Source of the DNA: Sulfurimonas sp.
Lineage (GTDB): Bacteria; Campylobacterota; Campylobacteria; Campylobacterales; Sulfurimonadaceae
Length of the DNA: 64,000 nucleotides
NCBI RefSeq assembly: GCF_028713515.1
Contig: NZ_JAQTOD010000001.1
Span: forward strand, 1-64,000
Reading direction: 5' to 3'
The notes beneath the pieces are model-generated. The model did not search any database, had not been told where the DNA came from, and was given only the letters and a program-made list of their open reading frames with translations. Below are positions 1-8,842 of this stretch, piece by piece; position 1 is the stretch's first letter, and every line of letters begins with the position of its first letter. A program made the position numbers and the translations under genes.

Positions 1-149
1 CTTACTTTTAATAATCAAAATTTTAATCTTCTTCACTCTTCTTTAGTTTTAACGCTAATTTTATCAAGTAAGCCGAAATATTGGTGTAAACTTTAAAATA
101 TAACAATTGATTATGTGGTATTATTTTGCATACTATTTTAGGATGCCAC
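1..149. other. Upstream region of gmhA, no gene seen
   Basis: This AT-rich stretch holds no credible open frame at the left edge. It precedes gmhA and probably carries its promoter. A TATTAT-like box lies around 119-124, but no -35 box can be named with confidence. Nothing else was recognised. Confidence 0.4.
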
Positions 150-740
150 ATGAATAATTACATCAAAGATCAGATTAAAAAATCTTACGAAACAAAGCAA
201 CTAATATATGAAAATGAATCTTTAATCAATAAAATCAAAGAAGTAACTACTCTTTGTGTAGAACTCTATAAAAAAGGTTTAAATAAAACTATATTGGCTG
301 GAAATGGCGGCAGTGCTGCTGATGCGCAACATATTGCCGCTGAGCTTGTTGGGCGATATGGTTTTGATAGACCTTCACTTGCTTCTTTAGCGTTAACGAC
401 AGACACATCCAATATTACGGCAATTGGAAATGATTACGGCTATGATAAAATTTTTTCAAGACAGCTTGAGGGAATGGGGCAGAAAGGGGATATTTTTATA
501 GGAATTTCAACCTCTGGGAACTCTAAAAATATTATAAATGCATTTGAGAGAGCAAAAGAAAAAGGCATTACAACAGTTGCTTTAGTTGGTAAAGACGGCG
601 GAGATATGGCAAAAATAGCTGATATATCACTAATTGTTCCATCTGATTCTACTCCAAGAATTCAAGAGTCTCATATCTTGATTGGTCATATTATGTGCGA
701 CATCATAGAAAAAGAGCTTTTTGGCACTAGAGTTAACTAG
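150..740 (+). CDS. gmhA: Sedoheptulose 7-phosphate isomerase (phosphoheptose isomerase)
   Basis: The 196-residue protein is a single SIS domain. It should convert sedoheptulose 7-phosphate to D-glycero-D-manno-heptose 7-phosphate, the first step of ADP-heptose synthesis for the LPS inner core. Visible motifs are GNGGSAADAQH near residues 48-58, ISTSGNS near 113-119 and a QESH segment near the C-terminus, as in GmhA. The frame opens at 126, but I choose ATG 150 because AGGA (140-143) sits 6 bp before it and the usual family start begins there. gmhB follows after 6 bp, so the two are likely co-transcribed. hldD and hldE at 4.8-7.3 kb complete the pathway. Confidence 0.93.
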   Translation: MNNYIKDQIKKSYETKQLIYENESLINKIKEVTTLCVELYKKGLNKTILAGNGGSAADAQHIAAELVGRYGFDRPSLASLALTTDTSNITAIGNDYGYDKIFSRQLEGMGQKGDIFIGISTSGNSKNIINAFERAKEKGITTVALVGKDGGDMAKIADISLIVPSDSTPRIQESHILIGHIMCDIIEKELFGTRVN

Positions 741-746
741 CAGTTT

Positions 747-1271
747 ATGAACAAAGCACTTTTTTTGGATCGTGATGGTGTCGTAAATATTGAAATTAAC
801 TATCTTTATAAAATTGAAGATTTTATATTTGTGGATGGAATATTCGAATTGTGTAAGCATTATCAAGAGTTAGGCTATGCTTTATTTGTTGTAACTAATC
901 AATCTGGAATCGCTAGAGGTTACTATACGGATGAAAATTTTAATACATTAACTTCATGGATGATAAAAGAGTTTTTAAAGCATAGCATTGAGATAAAAAA
1001 AACATATTACTGTCCACATTTTCCTGAGATATCCGGCGAATGTAGTTGTAGAAAACCAAATTCTGGAATGTTGTTACAAGCAAGGAATGAGTTTGATATT
1101 GATTTGGAAAATTCAATTTTGATTGGCGATAAAGAGAGTGACATTGAGGCGGCTATCGGTGCTGGACTTAAAGAGAGTTACCTTTTTGATGAGACAAAAA
1201 AAGTAAAATTTTCAAGAGCCACAAAAATAGTCTCTAGCTTAAAGGATATTTATAATGTTAATACTAAATAG
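747..1271 (+). CDS. gmhB: D-glycero-D-manno-heptose 1,7-bisphosphate 7-phosphatase
   Basis: This is a 174-residue HAD-family phosphatase of the histidinol-phosphatase type. DRDGVVN near residues 8-14 supplies the nucleophile and acid-base aspartates. TNQSG follows near residue 51, then a zinc-loop pattern (CPH...C-x-C near residues 92-106), RKPNSGM, and IGDKESD near 127-133. It should remove the C7 phosphate from heptose 1,7-bisphosphate between the two HldE reactions in the cytoplasm. It starts 6 bp after gmhA, and its end overlaps the next gene by 17 bp, which suggests one transcript. Confidence 0.92.
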   Translation: MNKALFLDRDGVVNIEINYLYKIEDFIFVDGIFELCKHYQELGYALFVVTNQSGIARGYYTDENFNTLTSWMIKEFLKHSIEIKKTYYCPHFPEISGECSCRKPNSGMLLQARNEFDIDLENSILIGDKESDIEAAIGAGLKESYLFDETKKVKFSRATKIVSSLKDIYNVNTK

Positions 1272-1740
1272 TGGTGGCACCCTCAATAAAAGATACAATC
1301 CGTTAAATGGCGAACTGATGGTTCCATTTGATAACAACGCCATAAAAACTATACTAGAGAGCACTGGCAATATTTATGATCTTGCAGGAATTGTTTACAA
1401 AGATAGCTTAGACATGACACTAGATGACAGAAAAACAATTGCAAAAGTTATCATGGAGTCAAAAGATGATAAGTTTATAATAATTCATGGAACTGACACC
1501 ATGCACACCACCGCTGAGTTTTTATCAACAATATTTGACGATAGAAAGATTGTATTAGTGGGAGCAATGAAGCCTTTTGAGATAGACAATGTTGAAGCAG
1601 CTTTAAATATTGGAATGGCAATCGGTTTTGCAAATGGTGTCTCAGGTGCAGGTGTTTATATATGTATGAGTGGATATGTCCAACCATGGAATAAATTAGT
1701 AAAAAACAGAAAATTTGGAAAATTTGAAGTTGTCCAATAG
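1255..1740 (+). CDS. Half-length asparaginase-like protein (N-terminal domain only)
   Basis: The 161 residues correspond to the N-terminal domain of bacterial L-asparaginases. SGGTLN near residues 6-11 carries the threonine of the first active-site motif, HGTDTM near 79-84 carries the second, and LVGAMKP follows near 100. Full asparaginases are about 320-350 residues, and the C-terminal domain that helps build the substrate pocket is absent, so activity is uncertain. The ORF is intact, overlaps gmhB by 17 bp and runs into the next gene. That argues for a retained short form rather than a fresh truncation. Function is unknown; an amidase or ligand-binding role is possible. Confidence 0.75.
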   Translation: MLILNSGGTLNKRYNPLNGELMVPFDNNAIKTILESTGNIYDLAGIVYKDSLDMTLDDRKTIAKVIMESKDDKFIIIHGTDTMHTTAEFLSTIFDDRKIVLVGAMKPFEIDNVEAALNIGMAIGFANGVSGAGVYICMSGYVQPWNKLVKNRKFGKFEVVQ

Positions 1741-4177
1741 TGTTGCTTGCTCCCATTGTCATATAGAGTTTGATAAATGGGTAATGATTCAAGAGGAAGA
1801 GCATTCTCTTGATAAAACGGATTCTGCATCTGGCTCTAATGTCTATTATTTTTGCTGCAAAGGGTGTCAAAGTGTGTTTCATCTTCTTAAAGATAAGGGA
1901 TTTGATAGCTTTTATGATAAAAGTAAAAATGCAACCCTCTCTCCTCCGCCAGAAACTTTTACAGATTCGTCAAACTTTGATGTTGCATCGTTTTATGAGA
2001 GATTTGTAAAAACAGATAGCGACGGATTTAATAGAGTTTCTTTAATAATAGAAGGTATTCACTGCTCGGCTTGTATTTGGTTAAATGAGAAGGCACTTCA
2101 CTCTATGGATGGAGTTATAGAAGCAAATATAAACTTTACAAATAACAAGGCAACCATTGTTTGGGCGGGCAGCATTGTAAAATTATCTGAAATTATTGAG
2201 ATGATAAGGTCTGTTGGATATGATGCTTTTGCATATGATCCTTTGCTACAAGAGCTCTATATCAACAAAGAGAGAAAAGCTTACTATCTAAAAATGGCAG
2301 TTGCTATTTTTTCATCTATGAATATTATGTGGATTGCTGTTGCTCAATATGCTGGCTATTTTAGTGGAATCACTCAGGATATAAAAACAATACTAAATAT
2401 TGCAGAATGGATTTTATCAACTCCAGTTCTTTTTTATAGCGGTTGGATTTTCTTTCGAGGCGCTTATTATGGGCTTAAGAGAAAAACTATAAATATGGAC
2501 CTTTTGGTTGCAACAGGCTCAACTCTTACTTACATCTACTCAATATATGTAACGATTATGCACATTGGCGAAGCGTATTTTGATTCGGTTAGTATGATAA
2601 TTACCTTTGTTCTTATCGGTAAATTTTTAGAAGTTTTAAGTAAGAAAAGTGCTTCCGACGCGCTTGATGTTCTTACAAAAAATATTCCGACAGAAGTTAA
2701 AGTAATCAAAGAAGAGAAGATAGTTATATGTGCGCTTGATGATGTGATGGTTGGAGATGTTGTTATTGTGTCTTCTGGAGAGAGGATTTTACTCGATGGC
2801 GTAATTGTAAAAGGTGATGGCTCATTTGATGAGTCTAGTTTAACTGGCGAGAGTAATCAGATTTATAAAACCATTGGCAATAGTGTAATAAGCGGTACAA
2901 CAAGTATAGATGCAGATATACATTATAAAGCAATAAAAGATTTTAAACACTCTACACTCTCAAATATTATCTCTCTGTTGGAATCAGCAATCAACAAAAA
3001 ACCAAAAATAGAACAACTTGCAAACAGGCTCTCTGAGTATTTTTCATCAATAATTTTGCTTTTATCTTTTGCTACATTTGCTTTTTGGTGGATAACATCA
3101 CATAATTTTGAGATATCTTTTATGGTAGCAATATCTGTGATAATTATCGCTTGCCCTTGCGCCCTTGCACTTGCCACTCCAGTTGCAACCCTTGTTGGAC
3201 TAAGTGCAAGTGCCTCAAGAGGTATTTTGTTTAAAGAGGCAGCATTTTTAGAGACAATGGCAAAAATAGATACTCTTGTTTTGGATAAAACAGGGACGAT
3301 TACGCAAGGAAAACCAGAGGTCATAAAGGGAAATTTTTATAGTGAGTTTGATAAAAATTTGCTCTACTCACTAGTAAAAACTTCAAACCATCCAATGGCT
3401 AGTGGAGTTGCAAAATATATAAAAGAACAAGAGAGTACGGTTGAAGAAGTGCTATTTGATGAATATATGCAAATTCCAGCTAAAGGAATTAGGGCAAAAT
3501 ATAAAGGCATAGAATATTTAGGTGGGAATATTAGACTGCTTAGAGAGTATGGCATAGAAACAAATTTTGTGGCTGAAGAGTCAATTTTTTATTTTGCAGT
3601 AAATAATGAAGTTGTGGCGATTTATGAGCTTAAAGACAAGATAAAAAGTGGAATTAAAGAGTTGATGGATAGTATGAAGCAATACAAGATAGAAGTAGTG
3701 TTGCTTAGTGGAGATCATGAAAACATAACAAAAAAAGTGGCAAAAGAGACTGGAATAGAGAATTTTTTGTTTGAGCAAACCCCGCAAGATAAAGCAAAAT
3801 ACATAGATAGATTACATGGCGATTGGAAAAAAGTTGTTATGGTTGGAGACGGTATTAATGATATACTTGCTTTAGCTTCTGCTGATATTGCTATTGCTAT
3901 GGGCGGTGGAAGCGATATTGCGGTTGAGTGTGGTGATGTCGTACTGCTTGATAATTCATTAAAGTCAATAAATGATGCTATTAGAATAAGCAGAGGCACT
4001 TTTGGTTTGATTAAACAAAATCTTGCTATTTCACTTCTATATAACTCAATCACAATTCCTCTTGCAATGGCTGGGTTTGTTATACCACTTTTTGCAGCAA
4101 TCTCTATGTCTTTTAGCTCCCTTTTAGTTGTTGGCAACTCTATAAGAAATCGTAAAAAATGGAGCAAAAATGGATAG
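1715..4177 (+). CDS. ccoI: Heavy-metal P1B-type ATPase, CcoI/FixI-like copper transporter
   Basis: This roughly 820-residue membrane ATPase probably moves copper for cbb3 cytochrome oxidase assembly. A cysteine-rich N-terminus (CSHC near 12-15, CCKGC near 47-51) precedes an HMA domain with CSAC near 117-120. Transmembrane helices follow, then the metal-site CPC motif near 480, the phosphorylation motif DKTGT near 523, an HP motif (SNHPMA) and the hinge GDGIND. The start is TTG: 1715, 1724 and 1730 are all possible, and the first ATG (1783) would remove the conserved CSHC segment. It overlaps the asparaginase-like gene. ccoS overlaps its end, which supports the cbb3 role over general copper export. 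Confidence 0.88.
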   Translation: MENLKLSNSVACSHCHIEFDKWVMIQEEEHSLDKTDSASGSNVYYFCCKGCQSVFHLLKDKGFDSFYDKSKNATLSPPPETFTDSSNFDVASFYERFVKTDSDGFNRVSLIIEGIHCSACIWLNEKALHSMDGVIEANINFTNNKATIVWAGSIVKLSEIIEMIRSVGYDAFAYDPLLQELYINKERKAYYLKMAVAIFSSMNIMWIAVAQYAGYFSGITQDIKTILNIAEWILSTPVLFYSGWIFFRGAYYGLKRKTINMDLLVATGSTLTYIYSIYVTIMHIGEAYFDSVSMIITFVLIGKFLEVLSKKSASDALDVLTKNIPTEVKVIKEEKIVICALDDVMVGDVVIVSSGERILLDGVIVKGDGSFDESSLTGESNQIYKTIGNSVISGTTSIDADIHYKAIKDFKHSTLSNIISLLESAINKKPKIEQLANRLSEYFSSIILLLSFATFAFWWITSHNFEISFMVAISVIIIACPCALALATPVATLVGLSASASRGILFKEAAFLETMAKIDTLVLDKTGTITQGKPEVIKGNFYSEFDKNLLYSLVKTSNHPMASGVAKYIKEQESTVEEVLFDEYMQIPAKGIRAKYKGIEYLGGNIRLLREYGIETNFVAEESIFYFAVNNEVVAIYELKDKIKSGIKELMDSMKQYKIEVVLLSGDHENITKKVAKETGIENFLFEQTPQDKAKYIDRLHGDWKKVVMVGDGINDILALASADIAIAMGGGSDIAVECGDVVLLDNSLKSINDAIRISRGTFGLIKQNLAISLLYNSITIPLAMAGFVIPLFAAISMSFSSLLVVGNSIRNRKKWSKNG

Positions 4178-4385
4178 CTGGGTAATTGTTATGATGCTAG
4201 GTGTCTCTATATTTTTAGGGGCGATTGCACTTTTTGGATTTTTATGGGCTGTTAAAAATGGTCAGTTTGATGATGAAGAGAAATTTCTAAATGGTGTAAA
4301 GTTTGATGGAGAAGATGAGTTAAATGATATGGCCAAGCAGGAGCAAAAGAAGGATAAATTAAAGAGAGAGTATAGACCAGAATAA
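4170..4385 (+). CDS. ccoS: cbb3-type cytochrome oxidase assembly protein CcoS
   Basis: The 71-residue protein has one N-terminal membrane helix (about residues 5-27) followed by a short charged tail containing FDDEEKFL. This is the usual layout of CcoS, a small inner-membrane factor needed to mature cbb3 oxidase. It overlaps the ccoI end by 8 bp, the standard ccoI-ccoS arrangement. No structural oxidase subunit (ccoN, O, Q, P) lies in the window. Confidence 0.85.
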   Translation: MDSWVIVMMLGVSIFLGAIALFGFLWAVKNGQFDDEEKFLNGVKFDGEDELNDMAKQEQKKDKLKREYRPE

Positions 4386-4401
4386 TTCTTTATTCTAGAG
4401 T

Positions 4402-4430
4402 AGCAAGATTGTCTAATGAACAATCTTGCT
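4402..4430. terminator. Convergent hairpin between ccoS and cytochrome c gene
   Basis: A perfect 11-bp stem (4402-4412 with 4420-4430, AGCAAGATTGT on the left arm) closes a 7-nt loop between two convergent genes. It probably acts as a terminator in both directions. No long T-run follows on either strand, so efficiency is uncertain. Confidence 0.6.
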
Positions 4431-4437
4431 TGGTAAA

Positions 4438-4722
4438 TTATTTACCGATAGTTAGTGCGAATGCATCTAGTTCAGCATCAGAATACTTAGAAACTTGACC
4501 TTTCATAAGACCTTTCATTGGTCCACCTTTGTCAACTTTGTAACCTTTAAGTGCAGCAGCGATTTCTGCATGAGGTAAAGTTGCAACAATTTTAGATTTA
4601 CCAAGAGCAGCTTTGCTCCAGTCAGCACCATGACAACCAACACATGCAGCAGCGTTTACGGCAGCCATTAAAGAAGAAGTTGCAGCTAAAGCAACGATTG
4701 AAGCGATAACGATTTTTTTCAT
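4438..4722 (-). CDS. Periplasmic class I cytochrome c (c553 type)
   Basis: The 94-residue precursor begins with a signal peptide (MKKIVIASIVALAATSSLMA). One haem motif, CVGCH, follows near residues 27-31. A later methionine-containing stretch (GPMKGLMKG near 68-76) could supply the axial Met. The size and layout fit small soluble cytochromes c553 that feed electrons to cbb3 oxidase. It is a single-gene unit convergent with ccoI-ccoS, a neighbourhood that fits an electron-donor role. Confidence 0.88.
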   Translation of the reverse strand: MKKIVIASIVALAATSSLMAAVNAAACVGCHGADWSKAALGKSKIVATLPHAEIAAALKGYKVDKGGPMKGLMKGQVSKYSDAELDAFALTIGK

Positions 4723-4832
4723 TTTATTTCCTTATGATTTGATTCGACCGAAATTATATATATGTTTCTCTTAAATGGATGTTAATTGTTTATTTGTTAT
4801 CATCTTGCTAAATAAATAACTACGGTGAGCAG

Positions 4833-5843
4833 ATGAGATATATAAAAGATGATTTAAAAGAAAAGACGATTTTAATTACCGGCGGAGCCGGATTTGTAGG
4901 TTCTAACTTGGCATTTTATTTTCAAAATAACCATCCTGATGCAAAAGTTGTTGTGGTTGATTGCTTTAGAAGTGGCGAGAAATTATCAAATGGAAATTTA
5001 AAAAGTTTTGGACATTTTAAAAACTTAATCGGTTTTACAGGAGAAATCATAAGCGGTGATATTAATGACAAAAGCTTGTTAAGTAGTTTGGATGCAAACT
5101 ATAAATTTGATTATATTTTTCATGAAGCAGCAATTTCCGATACAACAGCACAAGAACAAGATTTGATGATAAAAACAAATGTTAATGCTTACAAAGATCT
5201 GCTTAAAATTGCAATCAAACATAACGCAAACATGATTTACGCCTCATCAGCAGCAACATATGGAAATGCCGAGTCACCACAAAGAGTAGGGCGTGAAGCA
5301 CCACAAAATGTTTATGGATTTTCTAAACTTTGTATGGATAATTTGAGCCGAGAATATATGAAAAAAAATAGTATCTCAATTGTTGGTCTCAGATATTTTA
5401 ATGTTTACGGTCGAGGAGAGTATTTTAAAAATACAACGGCATCTATGATTATGCAGTTTGGTCATCAGATACTCTCAGGTAAAAATCCACGACTTTTTGA
5501 AAATAGTGACAAAATTTTGCGTGATTTTATATATATAGAGGATGTTATCCAAGCAAATATAAAAGCTATGGAGCCAAAAGAGAGCGGAATTTATAATGTC
5601 GGAACAGGAAAAGCTAGAAGTTTTCAAGATATTGTAGATATCTTACAAAATGAACTTCAAACTTCTCTTGTCTGTGAATATATCCCAAACCCATTTGTTG
5701 GAAGTTATCAATTTCATACAGAAGCTGATATTTCATCAACAAGAGATGCTCTTGGATATGAACCTAAGTTTGAGATGGAAGATGGTATAAAATCCTACAT
5801 AGATGAAATCAAAAGAGTTTATAACGAAGAAGTTAAGAGATGA
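4833..5843 (+). CDS. hldD: ADP-L-glycero-D-manno-heptose 6-epimerase
   Basis: This is a 336-residue extended short-chain dehydrogenase. The nucleotide-binding motif GGAGFVG lies at residues 17-23. The catalytic YxxxK is Y161-K165 (YGFSK), with an upstream ASSAATYG segment. It should epimerise C6 of ADP-D-glycero-D-manno-heptose to the L-glycero form used by WaaC and WaaF. Its last 4 bp overlap hldE, so the two enzymes are translationally coupled. The start follows a GTGAGCAG stretch. Confidence 0.93.
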   Translation: MRYIKDDLKEKTILITGGAGFVGSNLAFYFQNNHPDAKVVVVDCFRSGEKLSNGNLKSFGHFKNLIGFTGEIISGDINDKSLLSSLDANYKFDYIFHEAAISDTTAQEQDLMIKTNVNAYKDLLKIAIKHNANMIYASSAATYGNAESPQRVGREAPQNVYGFSKLCMDNLSREYMKKNSISIVGLRYFNVYGRGEYFKNTTASMIMQFGHQILSGKNPRLFENSDKILRDFIYIEDVIQANIKAMEPKESGIYNVGTGKARSFQDIVDILQNELQTSLVCEYIPNPFVGSYQFHTEADISSTRDALGYEPKFEMEDGIKSYIDEIKRVYNEEVKR

Positions 5844-7270
5844 AAAATTTTAAAAATTTAACCCCTAAGATTTTGGTTGTTGGTGACTTGATGATAGATC
5901 ACTATCTGTGGGGAAGCTGTGATAGAATCTCTCCAGAAGCGCCTGTTGCAGTTGTTGATATAAAAAATGAGACAACAGTTTTAGGCGGTGCTGGAAATGT
6001 TATAAATAACCTAAGGGCTCTTGGGGCTGAAGTTTTTGTTAGCAGTGTTATAGGAAACGATGATAACGGACTAGAACTACTTGAGATGCTAGAGAATATA
6101 AGTGTAGATACAGCTAAAATTATTAAACTAGAAGATAGAAAAACATCAAAAAAAAGCCGTGTAATAGCGAGCTCACAACAGGTGCTTAGGTATGATATGG
6201 AGAGCAAAGAGCAGATATCAAAATCTGCATCTGATGAGATTTTAAACTCTTTGGCTGGTGTTATTTGTGATTATGATGTAGTTGTGCTCTCGGACTATGG
6301 AAAAGGTGTTTTAAGTGGCGATTTGTGTCGAGGAGTTATAGGGCTTTGCAATAAAAATAGCATAAAAGTTTTAGTTGATCCAAAGGGAAGCGACTACAGC
6401 AAATATAGTGGAGCTTATCTTTTAACGCCAAATAAAAAAGAGGCGATTCTTGCCACTGGTATAAATATAAAAGATACTCAATCATTAAAAAGTGCACTTT
6501 TAAAACTAAAGCAAGATTGTAATTTGGCTATCTCCTTAATCACGCTATCAGAAGATGGAATAGCCACTTATGATGATGAGTTAAAACTGTTTCCTACTGT
6601 TGCAAAAGAGGTTTTTGATGTAACTGGAGCAGGCGATACCGTCATAGCATCCATTGCTTTTGCGATTAGTGCTGGTAAAAATATCGAAGAAGCATCGGCA
6701 TTTGCAAACCTTGCAGCTGGTGTTGTTGTTGGAAAAATTGGCTCAGCAACTGTCACACTTGATGAGATTGAAGAGTATGAAGCAACTCTACATAAAAGCA
6801 CCTCAGATGCTCACATAAAGAGCTTTGAGGATATAAAAAATATAGTAGAGCGATATAGAAAAAATGGTAAAAAAATTGTATTTACGAATGGCTGTTTTGA
6901 CATACTTCATGTGGGACATGTAAAATATCTGCAAGAGGCGAAAAGTTTTGGAGATGTTTTGATAGTTGGACTTAACTCCGACGAATCTGTATCGAGGATT
7001 AAGGGTCCAACCCGCCCCGTAAATGTAGCAGAAGACAGAGCGTATCTGTTGGCAGCTCTTGAGGCGGTTGACTTTGTTGTCTCATTTGGTGATGATACGC
7101 CGTATGAGCTTATAAAAATGATAGCGCCGGATACCCTTGTAAAAGGCGGAGACTATGAGGGTAAAGAGGTTGTCGGAACAGAATTTGCTAGAGAATTAAA
7201 ACTTGTTGAGTTTATTAATGGAAAAAGCACAACAAAAACTATAGAAAAAATACAAGGAATTTCATGTTAA
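5840..7270 (+). CDS. hldE: Bifunctional heptose 7-phosphate kinase / heptose 1-phosphate adenylyltransferase
   Basis: Two domains are fused in 476 residues. A PfkB/ribokinase-type kinase covers about residues 1-315, with GGAGNV near 50 and DVTGAGDT near 259. A cytidylyltransferase-fold nucleotidyltransferase follows from about 345 (NGCFDILHVGHVKYL). The kinase makes heptose 1,7-bisphosphate for GmhB, and the second domain makes ADP-heptose. It overlaps hldD by 4 bp and the next gene by 7 bp, indicating one operon. Confidence 0.95.
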   Translation: MKNFKNLTPKILVVGDLMIDHYLWGSCDRISPEAPVAVVDIKNETTVLGGAGNVINNLRALGAEVFVSSVIGNDDNGLELLEMLENISVDTAKIIKLEDRKTSKKSRVIASSQQVLRYDMESKEQISKSASDEILNSLAGVICDYDVVVLSDYGKGVLSGDLCRGVIGLCNKNSIKVLVDPKGSDYSKYSGAYLLTPNKKEAILATGINIKDTQSLKSALLKLKQDCNLAISLITLSEDGIATYDDELKLFPTVAKEVFDVTGAGDTVIASIAFAISAGKNIEEASAFANLAAGVVVGKIGSATVTLDEIEEYEATLHKSTSDAHIKSFEDIKNIVERYRKNGKKIVFTNGCFDILHVGHVKYLQEAKSFGDVLIVGLNSDESVSRIKGPTRPVNVAEDRAYLLAALEAVDFVVSFGDDTPYELIKMIAPDTLVKGGDYEGKEVVGTEFARELKLVEFINGKSTTKTIEKIQGISC

Positions 7271-7836
7271 AAAAAGTAAGTTTATTGACACTATCAGCAG
7301 TCTCTGTTTTTGCGATGCATTCAGCGGAGATTAATGTAAATAATACGGATTTAGAGCTTTCAGCAAAATTTGATATCGGTCAAGTAAATGAAAAAGTTGA
7401 ACCAAATACAATATTTATAGGAGCTAAATACCTAAATGTTGATGAACGCCACAGTGATATCTCTAATGTAGATGATTATTATGAGGCGAATTTTTTAATG
7501 ATGAAAAATGCAAGCAAGGATTTAAAAATAGGACTTGGCGTAAAGTTGAACCACACAAAAGATTTTACATCAGCTCCTCTGGGTGTAGAGGCTGCTTATA
7601 AGTTGCCAATAGAGTCTAGTGTGCCGTTTTATGTTGGTGGTAGCTTGTATTATGCTCCGAGAGTTCTTGCTTTTGAAAAAGCTGATAACTATCTAGAGTA
7701 TCGTGTGACAGTGGATGCTGAGGTTATAAAAAATGGTTTTGTAACAGTTGGATTTAGAGATATGAATACAAACTATGAGAGTGGAAATGTTGAGTATAAC
7801 AAATCATTCTACGGTGGTTTTAGATTCTTATTTTAA
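7264..7836 (+). CDS. Small outer-membrane beta-barrel protein, YfaZ-like
   Basis: The 190-residue product starts with a signal peptide (about residues 1-20, MLKKVSLLTLSAVSVFAMHS). It continues with alternating amphipathic strands and ends in an aromatic residue (GGFRFLF), typical of outer-membrane barrels. It resembles the YfaZ family, whose function is not established. It overlaps hldE by 7 bp, so it may share the heptose operon transcript, an interesting link between LPS core supply and an outer-membrane protein. Confidence 0.6.
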   Translation: MLKKVSLLTLSAVSVFAMHSAEINVNNTDLELSAKFDIGQVNEKVEPNTIFIGAKYLNVDERHSDISNVDDYYEANFLMMKNASKDLKIGLGVKLNHTKDFTSAPLGVEAAYKLPIESSVPFYVGGSLYYAPRVLAFEKADNYLEYRVTVDAEVIKNGFVTVGFRDMNTNYESGNVEYNKSFYGGFRFLF

Positions 7837-7867
7837 TATATTCTAAATTGTGACTTGGAGAATAGGT

Positions 7868-8842
7868 TTAAATATCTAATTCTCGTACAGCTTTAATGAC
7901 TTCTGGCGACATAATGCCTTTCATACACTCATGATGACCAAGAGGGCATTCTCTTCTCATGCATGGTGAGCACTCCATCTCGTGTCTTACAATTTTACTT
8001 CTCTCATTCATCCACTGCGAAGTTTCCGTATGTTTTGTGGGCCCAAAGATGGATACGCTAGGCACACCATAAGCTGCTGCTACATGCATGGGACCGCTAT
8101 CGTTTGTTATAAAAAGTGAACATCCGCCTATGTTTTCGCAAAGCTCTTTTATGGTGGTTTTGCCTGCTAGATTTGTGTAATTTTTAACGCCGTACTGTTT
8201 TAGGTATGACTCTATCTCGTTTGCCATCTCGGTCTCGTTTGGTCCGCCAAAAATAACTATATCATATCTGTTGCTAAGCTCATGAGCTACTTGGGCAAAT
8301 CGTTCTGGATACCATCTTTTTGCACTTCCATATGTTGCACCTGCGTTAATTCCTAAAGTCTGTTTTTCAAGATTCTTTGGTTCTATATAGAGTTTAAGTT
8401 TTGGTGTATTACCGTCCCATAAATCTGTATTTGTCATAGCGAGTTCCGCATACTGTTTGGAGAGATGTTTATTTGTTTTTATATTTGGTGCGTGTGAGAG
8501 CAAAAACATGGAGTGCCATGAACGCTTTGCAATACAAATCACACTGCCCGTTAGTCTAAGAAGCAGTGATGAGTGAATCTGATTCCTAAAAGAGATTGCT
8601 ATATCAAAACTGCCTAGTTTTTTTGCAAGCTCATAAGTTGCTTTAATCCTGTTTTTGGCTTTTTTTGTCTCGTCCACTATTGCATTTTTGCAGAGAGGAT
8701 GATACTTTAATGCCTCAATTGATGCGTAACTGCCAACAAAAGTAAAGTTCGCATCTGGATAGTAGGTTGCTAAAAGTTCAATAGCTGGAGTTGCCATAAC
8801 GGCGTCTCCTAGCCAGTTTGGCAGAATAATTAGTATGTTCAT
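7868..8842 (-). CDS. waaF: ADP-heptose:LPS heptosyltransferase II
   Basis: This is a 324-residue GT9 glycosyltransferase. The N-terminus MNILIILPNWLGDAVMATPA and the late segment TNDSGPMHVAAAYGVPSVSIFGPT are hallmarks of WaaF. It should add the second heptose to the LPS inner core at the cytoplasmic face. A cysteine-rich tail (CSPCMRREC near 290) matches the usual WaaF C-terminus. Its ATG overlaps the stop of the upstream 435-residue gene by one base, so the pair is co-transcribed. Confidence 0.92.
   Translation of the reverse strand: MNILIILPNWLGDAVMATPAIELLATYYPDANFTFVGSYASIEALKYHPLCKNAIVDETKKAKNRIKATYELAKKLGSFDIAISFRNQIHSSLLLRLTGSVICIAKRSWHSMFLLSHAPNIKTNKHLSKQYAELAMTNTDLWDGNTPKLKLYIEPKNLEKQTLGINAGATYGSAKRWYPERFAQVAHELSNRYDIVIFGGPNETEMANEIESYLKQYGVKNYTNLAGKTTIKELCENIGGCSLFITNDSGPMHVAAAYGVPSVSIFGPTKHTETSQWMNERSKIVRHEMECSPCMRRECPLGHHECMKGIMSPEVIKAVRELDI

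Noticed and set aside
2923-3324. 133-residue - strand frame inside ccoI
   Set aside because: It overlaps the conserved CPC and DKTGT coding region and has no ribosome site or recognisable motif.
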